Below, one piece after another: positions 25,983 to 38,930 of a stretch of DNA of 64,000 nt (position 1 is the stretch's first letter; the number at the start of each line of letters is the position of its first letter). The notes beneath the pieces were generated by a model, which saw only the letters and a list, made by a program, of their open reading frames with translations, was not told the origin of the DNA and did no database searches. This DNA is from Gorsachius magnificus (Eukaryota > Chordata > Aves > Pelecaniformes > Ardeidae). The stretch is taken from the NCBI GenBank assembly GCA_034008185.1, contig CM067082.1, positions 157,611,895 through 157,675,894 of the forward strand, in the 5' to 3' direction. The position numbers and the translations under genes are program-made.

Positions 25983-28083
25983 TGGTTCAGCAATATCTTG
26001 TTCAGTTGAAATAAACCAGATGCAATTTAATTAGATACGCATCTAAGCCACATTTCAAGAGCTGAGTTAGGGTGAACAATAGTTGTGCCGAGTGTTTCTG
26101 GAGAGTGAGAACCTGTGGCTGTTACATGTGTGATTGCTAGCAGGGTGATAGTGCAAAGGAAAATCCTAGCAAACAAAAAGGTTAAAAAAAAAAAAGATAA
26201 AATTCTGAACTTTCTTCAGCAATAATGAACCACTGTTTATGTGTAAAAACTCCAAATTCCCTTTTTTCCATCTAAAAATATTAACTTTTAGTTTTATGTG
26301 GACGGTGAGCCTCTTCCTGTCCTCCTGACAGTGTCACCTGTCCCCTGGCCACCTCCCAGGCATATTTCTGAGCCTGAGGACCTGCCAATGGATTTCGATC
26401 CATGGGGTGACGTGGGCACAGCCGCGCATGGACCTGTGCCATGGGGAGACAGGGCTGAGCCAGTCCAGTGTGCTTCCACACAGGCCTGTCTCAAGATTTG
26501 TGTGTCATCTGCCACTTTTGGCTAAGGCACTGAGGGATGGAGACCCAAAATATTAAAACAAAAAAAAAACCCCAAAACCTGTCCCCACAAGCATTTGGCT
26601 TCCTTTCTTCTTTTCTCTCTCTTTTTCTCTCCCCCTTTTTTCTTTAAATTTAGTCTCTAGATGAAAGCCTTTTGGAAAGAACGGGAAACCCTAAAATTTC
26701 TCTTCTACGTACGCAAATATTACATTTCAGCCATGGTGGGCAGTCTGATGCCACCCCAAAGTTAAACCTGGAAGGGGATGAAGTGAAATTCCCAGCCATA
26801 AGCCGTAAGACCTGATGGGTTTTTTTGGTTTTTTTTTCGTCCATGAATTAAAAGTCTGTCTTTCCCTGGTTTGGAAAAGGAGATGGGACATTTTGTGGGG
26901 GAAGAGAGATCTTTACACAAACCTGTTATTAGCAAAGGCCATCGGCAATCCGTTCTCAGAGCCCTAGGTGTTGCAGCTTGCCTCAGAATGGCTTGTTTTT
27001 TAAATAAATAAACCTATTTGCTAGGGAAAGGGGTTATTTTTAGTTGAGAAGCCATGTGTATTTACCTAAGATGTGTGGGTTGCACATCTGAGTTTATGGC
27101 TCCATTGTCCCTAAAGGACCTATACCCAAGCCCAGGCTCTTTCTGGGCTTGCAGAAGCCCAGGATCTGCTCCTGGTTTTCTCTCCGGAGGCTCAAGCCAC
27201 CTGATCATCCAGCCTGCCAGGGTGTCCTCAGAGGTTGTGAGTGTCCTCAGGTGCCTTAGAAGTTAAGGGAGACAAAGGTACCCATGGCACTCCAGATTTG
27301 CCCTAAACACCCCAGACTGCTATAAAAACATATCCTCTCCTCCTCTTTCTATCTTCTCCCTTTTTCTGTTCTCAGTCCTTGTGGCTCAGCAATGCAACAA
27401 ATACTGTCCTGCAAACAACAAAACCGTCCCTTGCTAACATAGTCCCAGCATAGTTTTGGCCTGGGACAGCTGTCACTGCCCCAGTGGACACCATCTGGGG
27501 GCCAGCATGGGCCAGGAGACCTTTCAAGATGGCAGAACAGACAAGACTGTTCTGGGTGGTGCATGGGGGAGAGTTCAGATTCATGGATATGAGCTATGAA
27601 GGGCCTGAAAATTGGCTATGGTCTGTTATATTGACTAGTATAGATGCAGTCGGTGAGTCTTGGTCAAGCCTGGGTTTTCTCATTGCATCTGTGGTTCTGC
27701 GATGGGTCAAAAGATTACTGAAACCCTACAGAAAGATGTCATCTCCCACCCAGCCCATCTACGACAGCTACCATTCAAGTCAGCAGACTGTGATGGCTAG
27801 TAAGGGCTTGAAGCTCTTCACAGGTGGCTACTTGCCAGTCATGCCTCAATTAGAGCTAGCAAGAGCTGGGGCATGCCAACAGCTGGCCTCTACCTGCAGA
27901 GGTTTATAGGCAAAGGGCTTCCAACCCCGTTGAGACATGTGTACTGAGCAGCCATAAAGGTACTGCAACGCATAGGAGGAACGGGTCTCAAGAGGCATAA
28001 ATGGTCCAAGTGTTAGATATGCAGAGTACCATGGAGAAAGGGTGAAAAACAGCACATAGGATGGCTAAACTGCAATGCTAATT

Positions 28084-28460
28084 AGAATCATAGAATCATT
28101 TGGTTGCAAAAGGCCTTTAAGATCATCAAGTCATACACACATGCTCTGACAGCCAGGTTTGAAACGCATCTGCAACACCAAACACCCTCATACAGAGGCA
28201 CTGGCCCTCCAAGACTCCCTTTCTCCCCCTCCTGTCCCAAAATGCTGGGTCATTTTTTTTGGTTGGTCCTCCCTGCCTGTTTCCAATCTGCCGAATGTCC
28301 TTCCCGTAATAGAGTGACCACAATTGCACACCGTATTCCAAATGTGGTCTCCCTGGTGCCTTGCTCGGTGCCAGAATAAGTCGGGCTGATTTATATTCCA
28401 TACCCCTAGATAAACACCTCAAGACCATGTTTGCATTTATCCAGCTGCCAAGCAGCCTTG
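28084..28460 (-). mobile_element. CR1 LINE, rearranged or old copy
   Basis: The left edge has AGAATCATAGAATCATTTGG and AAGATCATCAAGT, the minus-strand CR1 terminus. After a diverged section, 28310-28380 reads like the internal CR1 segment that precedes the 3' UTR (GTGACCACAATTGCACACCG, then CCAAATGTGGTCTCCCTGG). The middle of the usual 3' region is missing, so this is an internally deleted copy or two adjacent fragments. Confidence 0.7.
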
Positions 28461-29649
28461 CAGATGGTTTTAATGTGTTCCCCACGTGCATGTACCACTT
28501 GCACAGAAATCGGAATTGAGACTGGGGGGAAGGAAAGGAGGGACGAGGCAAGGGAAAAGTAGCAGGCAGGAAAGAATAGCCCTCATTGCACCCTGGGGAT
28601 ACAGCCTGAGCAGTGAGAAGGCATGGCCCAAATATGCCTCTCCTTTCCTCCCTCTTCCACCAAAGCGACCTGCAGCATGCCGGGATTTCTGACTAGGCTC
28701 AGGTGGGCAAGCAGAAACGAAGAAAGAGCAAAATGAGGGATGCATGCGGTGCAGCTCTTTCACAAGCCACTCTGTGACCAGCCTTTCTGCCTTCAAAAGG
28801 CAAGTCCCCCAGCGATGACATCAAACAGGGCTTTTGCTTGCTCCGTCCCGAATGCCATATTGGCTTGTGATAATGACGACAATTTCCATGCCCTGAGATT
28901 TCAACCCTCAAGGGCTGAGGAGAGCTGCAAGGCACATCTGTTCTAAAACTACGGTAATCTGTGCTACTATAGCTACTCTGTAGTACAGTACTACTGTAAG
29001 GGAGTATTCATGACAGTCCAAGCAACGGTGAGATGAATGGGCACACTATAATAGTAACCTCCAGGTACCTCGGGCACCGAGACACACACTCTGCCTGGAG
29101 GATTTTACAGTCTAGTCTTAGAAGATGGGCAAAGATGGCCTGTGATAAAATGGCACGCAGATGCAGAGGAGTAAATCAGATTTTCTGACATCTATCTGGC
29201 AGTTTCTGACATCATACCTGCCCTGTTGGGATTGGTATTAGAGGAAAACGTCACTCACTGCATTTCAATGAGGTGCTGGTAACTTCTAGTTAGATGGTGA
29301 ACTGACACATTTCCACGTGCCTCATCTTCTCAAAACGCTTATTTCATGGTGGTGGAATGTTCTCTGCAGAGGTGGACTTGAGGAGCTGTCTGCTGGTGAC
29401 CTGAGTCCCTGCCCCAGCCTGGGAAGGCGGTGGGTGAAAGTAGCATTTAACACCATCTCTCCCAACACACGTCCCTCAGACTACAGTCCATATTTCAATG
29501 GCTCTGTTGCCTGAACCTTTGGGACTGCCTTCAGCTGAAGCTGAGGACTTGAGTGAGCTGGACTGGTGGGCTGAGAAGTAAAAAACAGCCTCATAGGAAA
29601 TGCATTAGGAAACTGGAGGAGGTGGCCCTTACTGGTGCAGGGATGTAGT

Positions 29650-29831
29650 GGTGGAAAGCACTGGAAGGGGCTGCCCAGGGAAGTGGTCGAGTCCCCATCC
29701 CTTGAGGGATTTAAAAGCTGGGCAGATGAGGTGCTTAGGGCCAGGGTTTAGTGGTGGGAAGGCAGGGTTAGGGGAACGGTTGAGCTTGATGATCTTGAAG
29801 GTCTTTTCCAACCCAAATGATTCTATGATCC
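29650..29831 (+). mobile_element. CR1 LINE 3' fragment
   Basis: Plus-strand CR1: CACTGGAAGGGGCTGCCCAG, GATTTAAAAGCTGGGCAGAT, GGTTTAGTGGTGGGAAGGCA, ending AATGATTCTATGATCC. The terminal octamer array has decayed to one unit. Confidence 0.92.
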
Positions 29832-30864
29832 TAAAGAGAAGCTGAGCTCTCCTGTGGCTTAGCTTGTCTTGAGGAAGTGGTGAGCTGGGTGTCTCAATAC
29901 CAAGAGGTAAGAGCACAATTAGATACAGGAGGTGTGTTGCCATCTTTGTACCTGGGAAGGAAAGGAATAATCTGAACTGGTTTGGAATTTGTCTTGTCCT
30001 TGGAAGTGATTCCCTCCAGCGTAGGTAAGACGATTTCTGGGATCTGGAATGGAGGTAGATAGCCAGCTGGAAAACTGACGTGTCTTTGGGAAGCACAAGT
30101 GACTCTTCTGATCATGAGACAGCAGCATACAAGATATTGAAGTAGGACGAAGATGCCCTGACCTGCCCCGGCGCAAGGATGGAGGCAGAGCTCAAGAGCG
30201 TTACACACAGAGGGCGCAGTGGGTGACTCCTCCTAGCCCCATTAATGCCGCAGCCTCCATTTGCTCTAATGATACCATCTTAAAATCACTCAGGGACATG
30301 AAACTTACTGACCTCATCCCAAACACGACTCATCTGAAGGGTAGAAGCTCTCTCTTCATTTCCAGTATAAGCTTTGTTCACTGCCAGTTTACACCTGTTG
30401 ATTTTTGCATCATTTTCCACTTCTGTAGCTCATCTCCATTCAAACTTCTTACCAACAGGATGAGAAAAACCTTCCTCATTCTCTCTTGCTGGAGTAAGCA
30501 GACCAAGCCTTTTATTCCCCTCCAGGGCCACCAACAAAATCTTCCCTATTGCTGGAAGATTTTTTCCTTCTGTTCCTTTTCGATGAAGGAACTTATGAGC
30601 CTTTCCCCAAAGAGGTTATTTGGTTTGACCAGTAGTAGCAAGAATGTCTCAGGACCTGCGAAGCCTCTTCTAACAAACTACTATGGGATGAAGAAACACA
30701 ACAAATGTTAGAAGACAAAGCTTCAACTCCTGCCTCAGCAGTTGACTTTTATCAACCGCACCTAGCTGCATTAGGTTTGTAGTCAGGGAGCGGGGTGGTC
30801 ACTGATCCTCACTTTTTCCACGAGTACAATCACCCTGTCTCCCTGAACAGGGACAATCTTTTTA

Positions 30865-31111
30865 GCAGGGCTGGTTGTGACAGGACAAGGGGTAATGATT
30901 TTAAACTAAAACAGGGTAGGTTTAGACTGGATATAAGGAAGAAATTCTTTACAATGAAGGTGATGAAACACTGGAACGGGTTGCCCAGAGAGGGGGTGGA
31001 GGTCCCATCCATGGAAACATTCAAGGCCAGGTTGGATGGGGCTCTGAGCAATCTGGTCTGGGTGACCTTCTCTTCCAACCCAAAGCATTGTATGATTCTC
31101 TGATTCTCTGA
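30865..31111 (+). mobile_element. CR1 LINE 3' fragment
   Basis: Plus-strand CR1 including the end of ORF2 (AGGTTTAGACTGGATATAAG, GAAACACTGGAACGGGTTGC) and a terminus with variant octamers (ATTCTCTG repeated). The usual tract before the terminus is shortened by deletion of the GTGTCCCTGCTC block. Confidence 0.93.
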
Positions 31112-32327
31112 ACTCCTATCACACTACAGAGACAGAAAGGGAGACACCAGGATGAGGCATCTGCGAGGTCTGTGGAAAAGAAAAAGGTCTTCCCTCACTT
31201 CCAGCTACTCATGTTATCCTGCAAGACTAATTTCTTTAGCACTAAAGTGGTCAGTGATATCCTCTAAACATGAGAAACTCCAGTGCAATTCCCACCTTCC
31301 CTGTCTCCATCCATGAGAGTTACAGCTCTGAATTCTGAGGAGCTTCACCCACAAGCAATATCCTCCGTTCAGCGTTGCCTGGATGACTGATACATATCCA
31401 GGACACTTAGGATGTGGGATATGTATGAGATTTACTTGTTTTCTTAAAAGTTTATGAATTCCTTTTGGCCTACCTCTTCAGTGAATCCTACTATTTCTTC
31501 TAAGGAAAAAAAATGGTTTGCATTCCCAGTTCACTTGGAATATGCGACTTCAGGTCCCAAACCTAGCCACCTGTATCAATCCAAACAACGTATTCGAGCC
31601 CTCAGACCATTTTTCACTAAAAAAAGAAGACATTTTTCAAGAGCTTTTCAATCAGCATTTAGAACAAACTGGATCCCGTCTGATTATCTGTGCTTCTAAA
31701 TATTGTTAACAGTGTCTCAGGAGAGACTGACTTATTTTTAGCATGCCAAAAGCACACTACTTGCTGGTGGTGGATTCTTTTTTTCCCTAATGACAGCTTA
31801 TAAAAAAGGTTGTAAAAATTGATTTTATTTTTTATTTTAAAGTATAGCCATCAGGAAAAATTGCTGGCTTGTGGAATTCTTTATTGTTTTCCTGAAACTC
31901 CTCACCATTTTTCAGATTCCTTCTTGTAATTCAGTGTAGATCTCTTGAGAAATTACCAGGAGAAAAGGAAAACAACAGCGAGAAGCCAAGTTGTTAGTAC
32001 TGTTAATATTTTTATAAACCAAGAAAAAAAAGTTTGGAGGAGGTATTTGGGAAAATAAGCAAAAAGGAAAGTCTTGTTTGGATTCCAGCACAATGTCAAA
32101 GGAATATATGGTATTTTCCCTCCCCATTTTATCATCAGCTTGGTTGTTAAGTGGCCTCTAGAGTGACTAAAATAGGAGAAAGTTGGAGGCAGAAGGTGCA
32201 CAATTTGGTCCCAGTTATCACATCAGCGGTCTCAAGCTGGTGAAATTAATGGTAAAGGTGCCACATGGCTGTGCGGACCAGAGGAGATGAGGGTGGAGTG
32301 AGGGAGGAAGGGAGGAATGTGGGGAAC

Positions 32328-32598
32328 CATAGAATCACAGAAAGGTTTGGGTGGGAAGGGACCTTCCAAGGTCACCCAGTCCAACCCCCTGCCATGAGCA
32401 GGAACATCTTCAACTGGATCAGATTGCTCAGAGCCCCATCCAACCTGACCTGGAATGTTTCAAGGGATGGGGCATCTACCACCACTCTGGGCAACCTGGG
32501 CCAGAGTTTCACCACCCTCATCATGAAAGATGTCTTCCTTACATCTAGTTTGAATCTACCCTCTTTTAGTTTAAAATCATTACCCCTTGTCCTGTCAG
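32328..32598 (-). mobile_element. CR1 LINE 3' fragment
   Basis: Minus-strand CR1 starting CATAGAATCACAGAAAGGTT, then CCAGTCCAACCCCCTGCCAT, and ending within TTAAAATCATTACCCCTTGT. The text on the minus strand is the same ORF2-end/3' UTR class as 30865-31111. Confidence 0.93.
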
Positions 32599-35500
32599 AG
32601 TGTCAATGGTTTGTCTCCTTGGAAGGGGCGAATGGAGGTATTAGAGATAGGAGTGAGAGGACGGTGGAGCTCCTGTCTGGGACAACAGGAGTGACATAGA
32701 GAGGAGAAACAGCTTTTGGCTGCATTAAAACCCAGGAATGTGGATCGAACAGTCACAAAGTGTGGCTGGTCCTGACGTCAGTTAATATTTCCACTTGAAT
32801 AATGTTTTCCAAGAGTTTCAGTCAATATAGGAACTTCTCAATTCATTCTGCAACCAGGAGGTCCAGAGGCACCTGGGTTGACCTGTGGATGTCCCTCCTC
32901 AGCTTCTCCTACCACAAACTAATAACTGCAGTCCCTCTTCCCAACCCAGTTCCTCTCCCCTTGCCCCCATGGTGCCCTGGATTGGCAAGAAACATCCATG
33001 CTGTGCCTAATTTTAAGCTATACACATGCCAGTTGGCTGCTCTATCAGCAAAGGCTGGTTTCCCAGGTGGCAGCTGCCAAACGTTCACCTGCCCTTCCCT
33101 CTACTAATCCTCAATCACCGCAAAATTCTCAGGAAGGAAATGATGACCGAGATGTCTTACCCTTCCTTCAAATTTGGCAGAAATGGGGTTTCCAAGCACG
33201 GAGCAGGGACAGAGGCAGGGGATGCTGGAGAGATGGAGAGGGGGTTAAAGAGGTTTCTCTGTGTTGTGACAGTTCATGATAATGGCGTCAGATTCATTTG
33301 TGTCTTTTCTCAGGAGGCTCAGATGCTTTCTGAAAATCGAGTTCCACCAGATCCTTGTCAGCTTTAATGAATCGGTTCCACAGGTCAACACACAGAGGGA
33401 TGGAAAGCTTTCAGATGCAATGAGAGGCAGCAATGATCTTTTTTTCAAATTTCTGGGGCAGCTGATGGCTCCCCAAATTGTCCGCAGGATAAAGCAGCAG
33501 TCCAGAGGTGCCCCGACACCGGTTTGCACTGTGTTTCCTGCACAGAGCCTTCAACCCTCAGCTTTTGAGGAGGATTGTGGGGATCAAAGTACTGAAACAG
33601 AAGTAATTGCATATTCTGTTATCCAGAAAGCATCAGTTTTCTTTTGAACGAGTCCATTGCAAATGCGTGTGTGCGTATGTTTACAGCATGAGGAGGATGT
33701 ACCCACCAGATACTTTTCCGCATTAATATTTTCTGGAAAAATATTGCAGTATGATACTAAATGAATCTACTTGTAAGTGAAAGCTGACCTTTGCAAGATG
33801 TTCTGAAGATCTTAGAAAAGCTGAAGGGTTTTCACACAACATTTTAGAGTATGACATTCGGATGGATGTGTTTTCTCCTCAGTGTTGTTTCTTCACAGCA
33901 TTCATTTTAAAGTTTACCCAAATTTGTTTATTTTGCAAAAAGAATTGGTTTTATTTTAAGCAAGACCACTCTGAGGGCTAAGTGAAATCTCTGTTTACTT
34001 TCCTGCCTGCAAAAAAAACGCAGAAACAATAACATTTTGTCCGAATCCAAATTTTGTGGGGCTTTTTTTTTTCTTTTTCTTTTGATCCTTCCAGAGAACT
34101 GAAAAACAAATAAACTGGTTTTCACAGTGTAAGTAATCCTGCAACATAATGAGCCCAAGGGAAGGGCTTTCCCAGTTTTCATGAATAGGAAATCTGGTAT
34201 TTTTCTTCCTCTAATGTGACTGGAAGCAGAGAAAATGCAATAAACCTCCTCCTTTTTTTCACACCGATGCTGAAGAATTTTAGCTCCTCTACTCTCACTC
34301 CCATTTAACGCTTTAGAAGATAAGCAGTGACTAGTCTGGTCCTTTTCATCAGCACTAAATTAAAGATAAGAAATCAGCTGTTAAGTGATGAGGTTTTCTT
34401 GCTGTTTTTCATGTCCTAAAAATACCAGCAAATGGAATCGATCACTGTTAGCTCCAGTCCTGGAGGGCACCATACCAGCCAAAGGTCTCCAAAGCAATTC
34501 TGGATTCTTATTTAATCTTGTGAAAGCATATTCATTATAAAGGATAAATTACTGTTTGGTTGAAAGACTGCTAAGGCGCTAGCTTTGATAGTAATGAAAC
34601 ATGCTGGGATCCTGGCCGTGTGTATCATTTCTTTACTAGTGGAGTTCTTTTGCAGATAAGAGCAGGCCATCCCGTTTTATTTTGATCTGCACATAACTCC
34701 CCTCTCCGGACACTTTATACACTGTTGATAAACTCCTTCGCCAGCTGCCATCGGTACAGAGGGCAGATGCTTCTCTGAAAGAAGAGCTGGGGCACATTCA
34801 CAGGTTTTTGCTTTTCACTTCAAATACTCTACTGCAGCTGGATTTTAACCAATGGGTGCAGCTAATACAGCCCAACGCAAAGGCACGTATAAGCACCAGG
34901 TTAGATTTGGGTGTGTAGTCCTTCCTCAAAGGCTGGAAATGCAGCCCACGTTGAACACCCCTGTTTGAATGGGAACTTGCTCCTATGTGGGACTGGGAGC
35001 TTGTGGATCAAAAGCTGCAGAAATGGATGTTCGACAAGCTGGAAGGATGTAAGAGGTGGGGAACGGGGTTTGACTTCCCACTTTTAAAAGCAGTGTTGAA
35101 AATGAGGTCAATTCCCACAGCTTTCCAGAAGCCTGGAGGATTTCTCACCCCTTCTAAATATGGATAAGTTCTGGCTTTGTCCCTTGCAGACTGACCGAGC
35201 AGGCGATGAGGAATTTAAGACTGCCAGGAGGGTGGGCAGCCCATCTCTCAGGGCAGTCCACCTCCTTTGCTGGTATCTCAGCTGCTTCAGAGGCTGGTGG
35301 CAAAACCCATGGGCTGCAGAGCTCCTTCATGACCCTTCTTAGCCTACATGCTCATGTAGGACATGATGCTGGAGCCCTTGGATGATTGGCTGGCACCTCC
35401 ATTTGTGAAGAGAGAAGCAAAGCTTCTCATAATTACGGGTCGATAGAAAACCTGCTTAATAACTTCTTCAGTTCTGGAGAATCGCAAAATGACAAAGAAC

Positions 35501-36517
35501 TCTAAATATATATTTATATCCTTGCCAACTTTCAAAAAAAGGTTGGTGGAAAAAAAGCAGACATAAAATGTGTGTCAGGACTTTTTTCTTGGTTTGTATC
35601 TCTGCTTTTCCTTGCACTCAGCACATAAATCTCAGCTATCTGCAAATAAACTGATATGCACAGAGGGAAGAGGGAGACCTGTGGCGGGAAGGCAGGATTT
35701 CTCCTTCAGGGCTATTTCAGCTTTCTTCAGTGAACAAAAAGGGAGAACAAGGATGATTTAAAGACAAAACCTTTAACAACCAGCCCATCGCTCCCTTCTC
35801 AAAAGGTTAGGATGTAGCAGTGAGCCTAGCGAAGTGGTACAACAGAGAGATAAACAGTTCCCAGGATATTTGCATTCCTAAGGCAACGGGGCTCATGTGA
35901 TTTCTCCACCTGCCCATTCTCTTTCTGCTCCTTTTCTGAAAACCTGTGACTGAGCACAGGGCAGAAATCCAAAATAGTGAGTAAGCAGGCGGAGGGGGGG
36001 AGTGGGGAGCTGGGAAAACTCAACCATTGTACGCTGCGCTTGGCAGCAGGCGACTGGTCAATCAGCGTGTGTGCACTGCCAGCCAATTAGCATGGGCACG
36101 GCTCCAAGTCAATCAGTGCGTGACCTGCATCTTGCCCCATGGTGACATCACAGGGAAAAGGGGCGAGGGAGAGGCTGGGACTAGTGAAGTCACAGGCGAA
36201 AAGGATGTCAGATGGGAAAGGATGCAGATCTTTAGGAAACAGAAATTCCATCGTTTCAGTCCTTCTGAAAGAAGGTGATGAAATATTCTCTATTTACGGT
36301 TAGAAATATTGCCACCTCTCTACAGATTCTTGCTAGTCTCAGCATTACTTAAGAGCGCACCCAAATTCAAAATTGCAATGATGCCTAAGAACAGCTCTCT
36401 CAAATTGAGTGACAGCGTTGTTGGCTTTTTCACGGCGAGGCCTCTCCGAACAGTGGGGCATTTGTGTCACCTCCGCAGGTCCGGTGACTCCTCTTTATCT
36501 TTGTGTCTCCTCCACAG

Positions 36518-36628
36518 ATGGCTTCTGTCTTCCTGAGTGGGATGGTATCGTCTGCTGGCCTGAGGGTGTGCCAGGCAAAGTGGTGGCTATGCCATGTCCC
36601 GAGTACATCTATGACTTCAATCACAAAG
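36518..36628 (+). CDS. PTH1R: PTH receptor exon E3 (ectodomain core)
   Basis: The exon lies between a TCCACAG acceptor and a G|GTAGGT donor and is 111 nt long, phase 1 at both ends. Joined to E1 it reads [17 protein letters not shown], then [17 protein letters not shown]. It supplies ectodomain cysteines 2, 3 and 4 and the class B signature W-D-x-x-x-C-W-P. The Pro after the fourth Cys matches human Pro132, the site of the Blomstrand loss-of-function change. E1 phase 1 joins it in frame with no intervening exon. Mammals place exon E2, a poorly conserved and dispensable linker of about 45 residues, between them. Confidence 0.96.
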
Positions 36629-38811
36629 GTAGGTGTTGTCCTCCGTGTCAGCAGAGCCTGGTAAGCTGCAGCAAGGGGAGGCATGGGAGTCAGAAGATTC
36701 AAAACCCTCTTTAGCATCCCTTTTTTATAACATGGTGACTCTCTTCCAGGCAGGAGTAAAGCCAGGGAAAGGAAGTAAAGAAACAGCTGTTATTTTTTTA
36801 TGCTGAGAGAAAAGCTCTGTTTCAACCTAAACAATGACAAATTTCCCACCTGCCCTATCCAGACTGTAATGAGGCATTATAAGCTCTGATTACACGCTTA
36901 CAATTTGGTAGTCTCGCAGCGTTGCAAACCTGTACTTTTTTTGATGCAACAAACTTTGCGTAGAAATAGAAACCCGCAAGATATTCCAAATTGTATCCTT
37001 CACTTCACGGGTTTCTTAATTCTAGCCCCTGATCTCTGCCCAGACCTCTACGGTGGGTATCTGAGAACAGCGCTGGTAACCAGAACATGTGAATTCCTCC
37101 CTACCTCACTTTCCCTCAGGCAGCGCATTTCATGGCTTGCTTGTGGTGCCGCGAAGTCTGTGCATGTTTTCAGAAGCAATTGAAGTACACTCGCCCCTCA
37201 GTGTATGTTCAAAGCTAAAGCATTCTCTCTTCTCAGGCAAAGCTGTGCTGTGCACTCAAAGGCTGAAAAATCAGAGAATTAAGACTTGTACGTTCCCAGC
37301 AGAACACTGACTCTGGTTTTGGAAAACAAGTAATGATGTTCCAGTGCACCCTGGTTTCACATCATCTGTCCTGCCTTTTCTATAAGGGACTGTGAGCTGA
37401 GCCAGCTTAACCCCTGCCTGATGGCCTCTCGCAGAGACCCCTGCACATGCACTTCACGTTAGAGGCCAGGAGGAACGGGGAATCCATCCCTTTTTTTTCT
37501 TGATAACGCAACATGGCACGGATTCCCCACCACACTGAAGTCTACTGGTCAAGCCAGCTAGGGTGGGAGCCAGATTAAGACCCTTTAGATGCAGAGGCAA
37601 AGGCATCTATAAACTCTTCCTCTGTAGTCACAGAACAGATAGATCTGTTGACTGGTTTCATCCCTGTTAACTGTAATGGGACTTTTTACACACAGCTCAT
37701 GCAATGATATCCCACCCAACCCCCCAGACATCTGAACACGAATGTTTTCATCTGCCAGCTGACTCCTGAGATGAAACCTTGCCTTCTCTTCTTTCTCCAT
37801 CATCATAGAATCATAGAATACCAGGTTGGAAGGGACCTCAAGGATCATCTGGTCCAACCTTGCTAGGCAAGAGCTCAGTCCAGACAAGATGGCCCAGCAC
37901 CCTGTCCAGCTGCATCTTAAAAGTGTCCAATGTGGCAGAGTCAACCCCTCCCCTGGGGAGATTATTCCAGTGGGTGACTGTTCTCATAGGAAAAATTTCC
38001 CTCTCATGCTCAATCAGAATATTCTCAGGATCAATTTGTACCCAGTCCCCCTCATCCTTTACATGGGACTCCTTGTGACAAGGGAGTCTCCATCTTCCTT
38101 GTAACTACCCCTTAGGTACTGGTAGACGGTGATGGGATCCCCTCTGAGCCTCCTTTTCCCGAGGCTGAACAAACCCAGCTCTCTCAGCTTGTCCTCATAT
38201 TGCTGAGAGAGGCTTCCCAGTCCTTGGACCACCTTGGTGGCCCTGCTCTGGACCCCCTCCAGCCTGTCCACAGCTTTTTTGTGCAGCAGGACCCAGAACT
38301 GGGCACAGGATTCCCGGTGTGGCCTGACAAGCACTGAGCAGAATGGGATGATGACTTCTTTATCCCTGCTGGTGATGCCCTTGTTGATGCAGCCTGGCAT
38401 CCTGCTGGCCACCTTGCCCACAGCAGGAGGAGAATAACCATAGAAAATTCTATCTTGAGATGTACTAAGTCTGTAAACAAAGAGCGGGATAATGTAGATC
38501 ATGCTTTATTTTCACAGGGAGAGATGCAAGTCGGAGGATGATTCTGTGCTTTGGGACTTTTCAAAGCTTCTTTCCCTGGTGTGTGGACCAAACATCTGAA
38601 CATAAACTAAGTACAACTTGTTATTAGCTCACTGGTGTTTCTCAGCTAGAAAATTAATGAAGTTGTTAAGGAGATGGAAATTGTCTTCTTGCAGCTGAGC
38701 TTCAAAGCAGGCAGGAGGCATCAGCATTGATGGGATCCACCCTTGGAAGACATTTATCCTCTTCTACCAGGTCTCATCCTATTTACTCTGTCTCTCATTT
38801 CTCTCCCACAG
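36629..38811 (+). other. Intron between exons E3 and G
   Basis: This 2.2 kb intron has a GTAGGT donor and a CCCACAG acceptor. About 630 bases of it are a single minus-strand CR1 fragment (37803-38428) ending some 380 bases before exon G. Nothing else was recognised. Confidence 0.9.
37803..38428 (-). mobile_element. CR1 LINE, long 3' fragment
   Basis: The longest CR1 piece in the window, minus strand, with TCATAGAATCATAGAATACC at its left end and text reaching into ORF2 (GACCCAGAACTGGGCACAGG, CTGGCATCCTGCTGGCCACC). On the minus strand this reads as the C-terminal part of the CR1 reverse transcriptase frame, broken by stops. It occupies over a quarter of the E3-G intron. Confidence 0.94.
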
Positions 38812-38930
38812 GACATGCTTATCGCCGGTGTGACCTGAACGGGAGCTGGGAGTTGGTCCCAGGCAACAACCGCACCTGGGCAAACTACAGTGAATGTGCC
38901 AAGTTCCTCACCAACGAGACGAGGGAAAGG
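38812..38930 (+). CDS. PTH1R: PTH receptor exon G (glycosylated end of the ectodomain)
   Basis: This 119-nt exon follows CCCACAG and ends at AGG|GTAGGC in phase 0. With the last base of E3 it gives 40 residues beginning [18 protein letters not shown] and ending NETRER. It holds cysteines 5 and 6, so all six disulphide cysteines of the ectodomain are present. It also has four N-glycosylation sequons (NGS, NRT, NYS, NET), the feature that names exon G in mammals. From memory it differs from human PTH1R at only about three of 40 positions, which is the main reason for preferring PTH1R over PTH2R or PTH3R. Confidence 0.96.

Larger units (their letters stand above)
17782..36517 (+). other. Intron between exons E1 and E3
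   Basis: This 18.7 kb intron has a GTGAGT donor and a CCACAG acceptor. It holds CR1 copies at 21406, 21878, 23910, 25764, 28084, 29650, 30865 and 32328, a MIR/L3-like relic near 24400, a 17-bp triplet repeat at 25580, a T-tract with flanking direct repeat at 22230, and a CCAAT/CRE-like cluster at 36055-36150. I saw no exon resembling mammalian E2. The remainder has no recognisable feature. Confidence 0.85.
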
